NCBI GenBank assembly: GCA_022843945.1
Contig: JALHMR010000022.1
Span: forward strand, 17,733 to 81,732
DNA length: 64,000 nucleotides
Direction: 5' to 3'
Source: Rhodospirillaceae bacterium
Lineage (GTDB): Bacteria > Pseudomonadota > Alphaproteobacteria > CACIAM-22H2
Under the pieces are notes generated by a model. It was not told where the DNA came from, did no database searches, and saw only the letters and a list, made by a program, of their open reading frames with translations. Of this stretch, positions 57,301 through 64,000 are shown one piece after another; the first letter of the stretch is position 1; each line of letters opens with the position of its first letter. Position numbers and translations under genes: made by a program.

Positions 57301-57798
57301 ATGATTGTTTTCGATCTCAAATGCCGCAACGGTCACCAGTTTGAAGCGTGGTTCAGCAACGCGGCCGGGTTCGAGCGCCTGAAAAAAGCCGGGCATGTCG
57401 CCTGTTCGGTCTGCGGTTCAGCCAAGATCGAGAAGGCGCTCAACGCGCCCAATATCAGCCCGTCCAAGCGCAAGGTCGCGACCGACAGCAGGCCGGCGGC
57501 GCCCGCTCAGACGCCGCCGCAGCAGCCGGCCCTCAACGGCCCGGGCCGCTACGCCACGGATCCAGCCGGTGCCAAGGTCGGCGAGTTGATGAAGCAACTC
57601 TCGGATCTGCGGGTGCAGATCGAGAAGAACTGCGACTATGTCGGCCCGCAATTCGCCGAGGAAGCGCGCAAGATGCACTACGGTGAGGCGGAGAAGCGCA
57701 ATATCTACGGCGAAGCCTCGGACGTCGATGCCAGGGAACTGGCCGACGAGGGGATCGAGGTCTCGCGCATCCCCTGGGCGATCCGCCGCGACTCTTAA
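57301..57798 (+). CDS. DUF1178 family protein
   Basis: This 165-residue protein matches DUF1178: MIVFDLKCRNGHQFEAWF, a zinc-like knuckle (C8 and later CSVCGS), ALNAPNISPSKRK, and the C-terminal NCDYVGPQFAEEARKMHYGEAE with the EASDVDARELADEGIEV ending. It resembles a small zinc-ribbon regulator, of unknown function. The start ATG 57301 is clear. Widespread in alphaproteobacteria. Confidence 0.88.
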   Translation: MIVFDLKCRNGHQFEAWFSNAAGFERLKKAGHVACSVCGSAKIEKALNAPNISPSKRKVATDSRPAAPAQTPPQQPALNGPGRYATDPAGAKVGELMKQLSDLRVQIEKNCDYVGPQFAEEARKMHYGEAEKRNIYGEASDVDARELADEGIEVSRIPWAIRRDS

Positions 57799-57809
57799 GG
57801 TCGTGAAGC

Positions 57810-58586
57810 TCAGCCTTTGACGGCGAAAGCCAGGTAGTTGACCGCGAGATCGCGGCCGAGGCGCCAGGAATCGGCGATCGGGCTGTAGCTCATTCCAGTC
57901 AGGTCCCGGATGTCGGCGCCGCGACGGCGCAGCGCCGCCCCCAGTTCGGAGGGGCGCACGAACTTGCGCCATTCGTGGGTGCCCACCGGCAGCCAGCGCA
58001 GCACGTATTCCGCGCCGACGATCGCCAGCAGGAACGATTGCGGCGTGCGGTTGAGGGTGGCGAAGATCAGGGCGCCGCCCGGCCGGACCAGGGCGGCGCA
58101 GGCGGCCGCGAACTCGTCGAGATCGGCGACGTGCTCGACGACCTCCAGGGCCAGCACGGCGTCGAACTGCTCCCCTTGCGCGACCAGCGTTTCCGCTGCG
58201 GCATGCCGATAGTCGACGTCGAGCCCGCTTTCGGAACCGTGGCTGCGGGCGACGCCGATATTGGTGGCCGAGGCGTCGATGGCCGTGACCTGCGCCCCCA
58301 GCCGGGTCAGCGGCTCGGCGATCAGCCCGCCGCCGCAGCCGACATCGAGCAGGCGCAGGCCCTGGAGCGGCCGTGGCCGCTTGGCATCGCGCGCGAAATG
58401 GGCGCACAGCCGGTCACGGATGTAGGCAAGGCGCAGCGGATTCAGCCGGTGCAGGGGCCGGAACTTGCCGTGCGGGTCCCACCATTCGGCGGCGATGGCT
58501 GCAAATCGACGGACTTCCTCGGGATCGACCGAGAGTCCCGGTGCGGCGTCGGCGGCGCTGTCGGGGGCGAGGCCGGAGAGGGTCAC
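57810..58586 (-). CDS. ubiG: Bifunctional ubiquinone biosynthesis O-methyltransferase
   Basis: This 258-residue enzyme carries out both O-methylations of ubiquinone synthesis. Landmarks are [28 protein letters not shown], the SAM motif [31 protein letters not shown] and the C-terminal [14 protein letters not shown]. Length is standard. It is divergent from lysC (147-base spacer), a gene order seen in many alphaproteobacteria. Confidence 0.95.
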   Translation of the reverse strand: MTLSGLAPDSAADAAPGLSVDPEEVRRFAAIAAEWWDPHGKFRPLHRLNPLRLAYIRDRLCAHFARDAKRPRPLQGLRLLDVGCGGGLIAEPLTRLGAQVTAIDASATNIGVARSHGSESGLDVDYRHAAAETLVAQGEQFDAVLALEVVEHVADLDEFAAACAALVRPGGALIFATLNRTPQSFLLAIVGAEYVLRWLPVGTHEWRKFVRPSELGAALRRRGADIRDLTGMSYSPIADSWRLGRDLAVNYLAFAVKG

Positions 58587-58733
58587 GAAAAAACCGGATC
58601 AGAGGATGGCGAAACGCCGTTGGCGCCCTTGCCTCGCGCGCGGCTGTCGCAGTATGTAGGGGCCGCCGCCATCGGGGCAACAGCCGAGTCGAGCGGAACC
58701 CCTAACCCCTTGTTCATAAAACGATAACGACAG

Positions 58734-59954
58734 ATGGCGCGGATCGTCATGAAGTTCGGCGGCACCTCGGTCGCCGATATAGAGCGGATCAAGAACGTTG
58801 CCCGGCGGGTGCAGCGCGAGGTTGAGTCCGGCAACCAGGTGGCGGTCGTGGTCTCGGCCATGTCCGGCGTCACCAACCAGCTCGTTGCCTGGGTCAATCA
58901 GCTCTCGCCGCTGCATGACGCACGGGAGTACGACACGGTCGTGGCCACCGGCGAGCAGGTGACCTCGGGCCTGCTGGCCGTCGCCCTGCAGGAAATGGGC
59001 GTCAACGCCCGCTCGTGGCAGGGCTGGCAGATCCCGCTGCAGAGCGACGGTGTGCACGGCAAGGCCCGTATCCAGCGAATCGACAAGACCGAGCTGGACC
59101 GCCGCCTGACGGACGGGCAGGTCGCTGTGGTTGCCGGATTTCAGGGCATCGGCCCCGATAACCGCATCACCACGCTCGGCCGGGGCGGCTCGGATACCTC
59201 CGCGGTAGCCCTCGCCGCGGCGCTGAATGCCGACCGCTGCGACATTTATACCGACGTCGACGGTGTCTATACTTGCGATCCTCGGCTGGTGACCAAGGCC
59301 CGCAAACTGGCCAAGATCACTTATGAGGAGATGCTGGAGATGGCGTCGCTCGGAGCGAAGGTCCTGCAGACCCGCTCCGTGGAAATGGCGATGAATCACC
59401 GGGTGCGCGTGCAGGTTCTGTCGAGTTTTTCGGACGCACCCGGCACGCTGGTCGTAGATGAGGACGAGATCGTGGAAAAAGAAGTCGTAAGCGGCATCGC
59501 CTACAGCCGGGACGAGGCCAAGATCACCCTGACGCGCGTGGCCGACAAGCCGGGCGTCGCGGCGGCGATTTTCGGGCCGCTGGCCGATGCCAGCATCAAC
59601 GTCGACATGATCGTGCAGAATGTCTCCGAGGACGGCCGCACCACGGACATGACGTTCACCGTGACCCGCGCCGACCTCCAGCGCGCGGTCAAGGTCCTGC
59701 GCGATGCCGGCAAGAAGCTGGGCTTCGAGGAGATCAAGCCGGACGCGAACGTCGTCAAGGTCTCGGTCATCGGCGTCGGCATGCGCAGCCACGCCGGCGT
59801 CGCGTTGACCATGTTCCGCACCCTGGCTGAAAAGGGCATCAACATCGAGGTCATCTCGACCTCCGAGATCAAGATCAGCGTGCTGATCGACGAGCAGTAC
59901 CTGGAGCTCGCCCTGAGGGCTCTGCACACCGCCTACGGCCTGGACGCCGCCTAG
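58734..59954 (+). CDS. lysC: Aspartate kinase
   Basis: This 406-residue enzyme phosphorylates aspartate, the first step to Lys, Thr and Met. It has [17 protein letters not shown], the nucleotide-binding [16 protein letters not shown] and two C-terminal ACT domains ([20 protein letters not shown] and [20 protein letters not shown]) for feedback control. The start at 58734 has no clear ribosome-binding site. The nitronate monooxygenase-like gene follows 25 bases later, with an AAGGAGG of its own. Confidence 0.96.
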   Translation: MARIVMKFGGTSVADIERIKNVARRVQREVESGNQVAVVVSAMSGVTNQLVAWVNQLSPLHDAREYDTVVATGEQVTSGLLAVALQEMGVNARSWQGWQIPLQSDGVHGKARIQRIDKTELDRRLTDGQVAVVAGFQGIGPDNRITTLGRGGSDTSAVALAAALNADRCDIYTDVDGVYTCDPRLVTKARKLAKITYEEMLEMASLGAKVLQTRSVEMAMNHRVRVQVLSSFSDAPGTLVVDEDEIVEKEVVSGIAYSRDEAKITLTRVADKPGVAAAIFGPLADASINVDMIVQNVSEDGRTTDMTFTVTRADLQRAVKVLRDAGKKLGFEEIKPDANVVKVSVIGVGMRSHAGVALTMFRTLAEKGINIEVISTSEIKISVLIDEQYLELALRALHTAYGLDAA

Positions 59955-59979
59955 GCCAACGAAGGAGGACGCCGCGCCG

Positions 59980-61032
59980 ATGGATCGCGCCGAGGCCCAG
60001 CACCGTCTCGACCGGCTGTGGCGCCGTGGCTGCGACTTTCTCGGGGTGGAGAGCGCCATCATGGGTGGCGCCATGACCTGGGTCTCCGACCGGAACCTGG
60101 TCTCGGCCATCTCCAACGCCGGCGGCTTCGGCGTCATTGCCTGCGGCTCGATGCAGCCCGAGCAGCTCTCCGCGGAGATCGCCGCGACCAGGGCGCTCAC
60201 CAAGCAGCCGTTCGGCGTCAATCTCATCGTCATGCACCCGCGGCTCATGGAGCTCGCCGAGGTCTGCCTGCAGCACAAGGTCAGTCACGTCGTGCTGGCC
60301 GGCGGCTTGCCGTCGGCCGCGATCGTCCAGCGCCTGAAGCAGGGCGGCACCAAGGTCATGGCCTTTGCGCCGGCCGTTGCCTTCGCCAAGAAGCTGGTCC
60401 GGATGGGCATCGACGGGCTGGTCATCGAGGGCACGGAGGCCGGCGGCCATATTGGCGCCGTGTCGACCTCGGTGCTGACGCAGGAGATCCTGCCGGTGGT
60501 CACCGACGTGCCGGTCTTCGTGGCCGGCGGCATAGGCCGGGGCGAGGTCATCCTGTCGTTCCTCGAGATGGGTGCCGCCGGCGTCCAGCTCGGCACGCGC
60601 TTCGTCTGCGCCACCGAATCGATCGCCCATCCGCGCTTCAAGCAGGCCTTCATCCGCGCCGCGGCGCGCGACGCCGTGCCGTCGGTGCAGCTCGATCCGC
60701 GCTTTCCGGTGATCCCGGTTCGCGCCTTGGCCAACAAGGCGACCGATCGTTTCCTCGATACGCAGCGTGAGGTCATCGCGCGCTTCGACAAGGGGACGCT
60801 CGACCTCAAGGCGGCGCAACTCGAGATCGAGCATTTCTGGGCGGGCGCCCTGCGCCGCGCCGTCGTCGACGGCGATATCGAGAACGGCTCGCTGATGGCC
60901 GGACAGAGCGTAGGGCTGGTGACCCGCGAGCAGAGCACGCGCGCGATCATCGCCGAGCTCGTTCAACAGGCGCTCGACTCTCTCCTGACGCGCGAGAGCA
61001 CCGCCGGTCGCGTGCCAGAGGCCGCAGGCTGA
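59980..61032 (+). CDS. Nitronate monooxygenase-like flavoprotein
   Basis: This 350-residue FMN enzyme has the 2-nitropropane dioxygenase fold: MGGAMTWVSDRNLVSAISNAGGFGVIACG, GVNLIVMHPRL, GTEAGGHIGAVS with the conserved His and GIGRGEVILSFLEMGAAGVQLGTRF. Members are nitronate monooxygenases, propionate-3-nitronate detoxifiers or enoyl-ACP reductases (FabK); which is not clear. Its stop overlaps the ptsP start (TGATG), so it is co-translated with ptsP. Confidence 0.88.
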   Translation: MDRAEAQHRLDRLWRRGCDFLGVESAIMGGAMTWVSDRNLVSAISNAGGFGVIACGSMQPEQLSAEIAATRALTKQPFGVNLIVMHPRLMELAEVCLQHKVSHVVLAGGLPSAAIVQRLKQGGTKVMAFAPAVAFAKKLVRMGIDGLVIEGTEAGGHIGAVSTSVLTQEILPVVTDVPVFVAGGIGRGEVILSFLEMGAAGVQLGTRFVCATESIAHPRFKQAFIRAAARDAVPSVQLDPRFPVIPVRALANKATDRFLDTQREVIARFDKGTLDLKAAQLEIEHFWAGALRRAVVDGDIENGSLMAGQSVGLVTREQSTRAIIAELVQQALDSLLTRESTAGRVPEAAG

Positions 61033-63293
61033 TGCAGCCTCACGCTGGCGCCGCGGGTCCTCGCCGCCTTCTCAAGCGGATCCGGGACCTGATGGCCGCC
61101 GGGGGATCGGGTCAGGAACGGCTCGACCAGATCGTCAAGTTCATCGCTGCCGACATGGTCGCCGAAGTGTGTTCGATCTATCTCGTGCGGGGCGGCAACG
61201 AGCTCGAGCTCTTTGCTACCCAGGGCCTCAACGCGGAGGCGGTGCACAAGACGCGCCTGGCCATGGGTGAAGGTTTGATCGGCGACATCGCCGCGCATGC
61301 CCGGCCCCTGGCGTTGGCCGATGCGCAGTCGCACCCCAACTTCGCCTACCGGCCGGAAACGGGTGAGGAGATCTACCACTCGCTGATGGGTGTGCCGATC
61401 CTGCGCGGCGGCCGCACCCTTGGTGTCGTCGCCGTGCAGAACCGGACCTTCCGCGAGTACACGGAAGAGGAAACGGAGACACTGCAGACCATCGCCATGG
61501 TGCTGGCGGAGCTGGTTACGGGCGCGGGCGTCGCCCCGGGGGTTGGCGGGCAGGGCCGGGTTACCGAGGCCCTGGGTCCGATGCGCCTGGAGGGTGTGCG
61601 CCTGGCGGACGGCATCGCCATCGGGCGCGCGGTGCTGCACCAGCCCCGCGTCACCATCCGGCAGATCGTGGCGGAGAACGTCGATGCCGAGCTGCGCCGC
61701 CTCGAAGAGGCGGTGGCGACGATGCATACCGCCCTCGATGACATGCTGGCTCGCTCCGGTTTCGTGGACGGTGAGCAGCGCGACATCCTCGAGACTTACC
61801 GCATGTTCGCCGAGGACCACGGCTGGCTCGGACGAATCAACGAGGCGATCCGCACCGGACTGACGGCCGAGGCGGCGGTGCAGAAGGTGCAGGAAGATAC
61901 GCGCGCGCGCATGAGCCAGATCGCCGATCCATACTTGCGCGAGAGGCTGGCGGATCTCGAGGATCTCGGCAACCGCCTGCTGCAGCATCTGCTGGGGCAC
62001 GGCTTCCGGGCGGAGGAGATGCCGGATGACGCGGTGATTTTTGCGCGCTCCATGGGCCCGGCGGAGTTGCTCGACTACGACCGCGACAAGCTGCGCGCCA
62101 TCGTCCTCGAAGAGGGGTCGCCAACCTCGCACGTGGCAATCATCGCCCAGGCTCTCAACCTGCCGATGATCGGGCGGGTCCGCGACGTGCTGGTCAAGGT
62201 CGATTCGGGCGATGCTGTCGTGGTCGATGCCCAGGCGGCACAGGTGATGCTGCGGCCGAGCGAGGAGGTGCGTGAGGCCGTTGGCGCCGCCGTCCAGGCG
62301 CGGGTCACGCGGGCAGCGGCCTATGCGGCATTGCGTGAGCTTCCCGCGGTCACCCGGGACGGCACGCGTATCTCCATCAACATGAATGCCGGGTTGTTGA
62401 TGGAGCTCGATCAACTGGAAGCGAGCGGGGCCGATGGCATCGGTCTCTACCGCACCGAGATCCCCTTCATGATCCGCTCGGAATTTCCGGACGTTGCGGC
62501 GCAAACCGATCTCTACCGCAGGATTCTGGATCGCGCCGGCTCGCGGCCGGTGGTCTTCCGCACGCTCGATATCGGCGGCGACAAGCACCTGCCGTATCTC
62601 GACGATCCCCGGGATGAGAATCCGGCTATCGGCTATCGCGCCATCCGCCTGTCGCTCGATCGCCCGGTCATGTTGCGCGAGCAGCTTCGCGCTTTGCTGC
62701 GCGCGGCGGCGGGGCGGAGCCTCGACGTGATGTTTCCCATGGTGGCCGAGATCGCTGAGTTCGAGCAGGCGCGCGCCCTGCTCGATCTGGAGATCCAGCG
62801 CGAGCGCAACCGCGGCCGGCCGGTTCCCGGGGCGCTGCGCGTCGGCACCATGCTCGAAGTGCCGGCGCTCTACTGGCAGTTGCCGCTGCTCTGCGCCCGG
62901 GCCGATTTCATTTCCGTGGGCAGCAACGACCTGCTGCAATTCCTGTTCGCCAGCGACCGCGGCAATCCCCAGTTGGCGGACCGCTATGACGCCTTGTCTC
63001 CGGCCGCCCTCAGCTTCCTCGGGGCGATTGCCGAGCAATGCGCCGCCGCCGGCAAGCCTGTCATGGTCTGCGGCGACGTCGCCAGCCGGCCGCTTGAGGC
63101 GATGGCGCTGGTCGGCTTGGGCTTCCGCGGCCTGTCGATGCCCCCGGCGGCGATCGGCCCGGTCAAGGAGATGATCCGCCACGTGGAACTCGGTCCCCTG
63201 GCGCGCTACCTTCGTGATCTCATGCGGCTGCCGGATCACTCGGTGCGCGAGAAGCTGCGCATTTACGCCCAGGAACGTGGAATTCTTGCCTAG
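61032..63293 (+). CDS. ptsP: Phosphoenolpyruvate-protein phosphotransferase, PTS-Ntr enzyme I
   Basis: This 753-residue protein begins with a GAF domain (residues ~15-165: QERLDQIVKFIAADMVAEVCSIYLVR, GEGLIGDIAAHARPLAL) and continues with the enzyme I N-domain. The phospho-acceptor His367 sits in EEGSPTSHVAIIAQAL. The C-terminal PEP-binding barrel shows GADGIGLYRTEIPFM and SVGSNDLLQFLFASDR. It passes phosphate from PEP to NPr in the nitrogen PTS, which tunes carbon-nitrogen balance and K+ uptake. It is co-translated with the nitronate monooxygenase gene. Confidence 0.95.
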   Translation: MQPHAGAAGPRRLLKRIRDLMAAGGSGQERLDQIVKFIAADMVAEVCSIYLVRGGNELELFATQGLNAEAVHKTRLAMGEGLIGDIAAHARPLALADAQSHPNFAYRPETGEEIYHSLMGVPILRGGRTLGVVAVQNRTFREYTEEETETLQTIAMVLAELVTGAGVAPGVGGQGRVTEALGPMRLEGVRLADGIAIGRAVLHQPRVTIRQIVAENVDAELRRLEEAVATMHTALDDMLARSGFVDGEQRDILETYRMFAEDHGWLGRINEAIRTGLTAEAAVQKVQEDTRARMSQIADPYLRERLADLEDLGNRLLQHLLGHGFRAEEMPDDAVIFARSMGPAELLDYDRDKLRAIVLEEGSPTSHVAIIAQALNLPMIGRVRDVLVKVDSGDAVVVDAQAAQVMLRPSEEVREAVGAAVQARVTRAAAYAALRELPAVTRDGTRISINMNAGLLMELDQLEASGADGIGLYRTEIPFMIRSEFPDVAAQTDLYRRILDRAGSRPVVFRTLDIGGDKHLPYLDDPRDENPAIGYRAIRLSLDRPVMLREQLRALLRAAAGRSLDVMFPMVAEIAEFEQARALLDLEIQRERNRGRPVPGALRVGTMLEVPALYWQLPLLCARADFISVGSNDLLQFLFASDRGNPQLADRYDALSPAALSFLGAIAEQCAAAGKPVMVCGDVASRPLEAMALVGLGFRGLSMPPAAIGPVKEMIRHVELGPLARYLRDLMRLPDHSVREKLRIYAQERGILA

Positions 63294-63457
63294 TTCCCTG
63301 TTTGTTCCCGTTGAATATGTTGATTATTCAGGGGGCAAATTGCTATGTACCGTTGTCCGCGCGTCTTGCTGGGGGGCAGGCATCAGTCCTGGCGATTGCT
63401 AGAGACGCAGGCGGTTTGCGATGGGGTTCTGAAACTTTCTTCCAGGTAGGCCAATCG

Positions 63458-64000
63458 ATGGCACGCCGCGAAGTCGACTCAAACGACGAGACACAGACGG
63501 CGCCATCGCGTGGGGTCGGTACGTTGCTGCGTGAGGCGCGGCAGCGCCGCGGCTGGGATATCCCGGGCTGTGCTGCCCAGTTACGTATTCGCGCCGCCGT
63601 TCTCGAGGCGATGGAGGCCGGCCGTTTCGAGAAGCTTCCCAATGGCGCGTATGCTCTCGGCTTCGTTCGCTCCTACGCTGATTTCCTCGGTCTCGATCGC
63701 GATGAGATCGCGCGCCGCGTCAAGGCGGAAGCCGCGGCGCTGAGCGCACCGACCGAGCTCGTCTTTCCGACGCCGCTGGCGGAGAGTCGCCTGCCGAGCG
63801 GCGTCATCCTCATGGTCTCTGCGGTCCTGGCGATCGGCGCCTACGGCCTCTGGTACTACCAGACGGCGGCCGAACGCACGCCCATGCCGCGCGTCGCCGC
63901 CGTTCCCGAGACCGTGCTCCCGACACAGCCGCCGGGCGCCAATCCCACGCAGGCCGAGGCGGCAACGGTCGCGGCCAAGCCCGCGCCAGCTCCTGCCGAA
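63458..64000 (+). CDS. RodZ-like helix-turn-helix membrane protein (partial)
   Basis: The frame starts at ATG 63458 (AGGTAGG upstream) and is open to the window end, so only the first 181 residues are visible. Residues ~20-88 form an HTH domain of RodZ/YfgA type (GTLLREARQRRGWDIPGCAAQLRI, GAYALGFVRSYADFLGLD). One membrane helix follows (~113-131, SGVILMVSAVLAIGAYGLWYY) and then a Pro/Ala-rich periplasmic part. RodZ links MreB to the cell wall machinery; a related DUF4115 domain is expected past the window edge. Confidence 0.85.
   Translation, partial: MARREVDSNDETQTAPSRGVGTLLREARQRRGWDIPGCAAQLRIRAAVLEAMEAGRFEKLPNGAYALGFVRSYADFLGLDRDEIARRVKAEAAALSAPTELVFPTPLAESRLPSGVILMVSAVLAIGAYGLWYYQTAAERTPMPRVAAVPETVLPTQPPGANPTQAEAATVAAKPAPAPAE

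Overview
The window looks like chromosomal DNA of a GC-rich alphaproteobacterium, probably Rhodospirillales-like. The signs are an Usg protein beside a CIRCE-controlled groESL operon, a class I lysyl-tRNA synthetase, an NDUFAF5-like methyltransferase, EI-Ntr (PtsP) followed by a RodZ-like gene, and high GC in nearly every gene. I saw no insertion sequence, prophage, CRISPR array, tRNA or rRNA gene.

Positions 1-14.2 kb hold a catabolic locus that I read as a reductive nicotinate/6-hydroxynicotinate pathway. The forward genes are packed with 4-bp overlaps: a molybdenum hydroxylase (FAD subunit, cut by the window edge, plus a fused 2Fe-2S/molybdopterin subunit), 6-hydroxynicotinate reductase, an ApbE-related UPF0280 protein and a DUF1185 protein. 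A branched-chain-amino-acid-type ABC importer (binding protein, fused LivHM permease, LivG, LivF), an enolase-superfamily enzyme and a GNAT protein follow. Facing them on the minus strand are a DUF1989 gene and an enamidase homologue, the enzyme that opens the reduced ring in Eubacterium barkeri.

Positions 14.2-23.3 kb carry usg, groES-groEL with promoter, CIRCE and terminator, a metallo-beta-lactamase-fold hydrolase, a Cys/Met-metabolism PLP enzyme, an AEC transporter, a ferritin-like unknown, two small genes and an OmpA-type lipoprotein. A 640-bp partly AT-rich non-coding stretch follows. Positions 23.9-28.7 kb form an envelope/stress-like group: glycine-zipper lipoprotein, BON lipoprotein, DUF3185, fatty acid desaturase, DUF6134, TAXI binding protein, DUF3309 and a VIT1/CCC1 transporter.

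Positions 28.8-48.2 kb contain a DinG-type helicase, lysS, a PAS protein, an S24 repressor-like protein, DUF952-pyrD, a degenerate EAL (TipF-like) protein, a HAD hydrolase and a small gene bracketed by two cruciform repeats. Next come an APC permease, methylmalonyl-CoA mutase and a 1545-residue membrane-anchored protein built from 25-residue repeats. The latter, with a TipN-like layout and a TipF-like gene 6 kb away, is the most unusual object in the window.

Positions 48.2-64 kb are mostly housekeeping: a 2OG-Fe(II) oxygenase-like protein, secA, a parvulin isomerase, argJ, a MutT-type Nudix gene, an NDUFAF5-like methyltransferase, comF, grxC, a second methyltransferase, DUF1178, ubiG, lysC, a nitronate monooxygenase-like gene, ptsP and the start of a RodZ-like gene that runs off the window.
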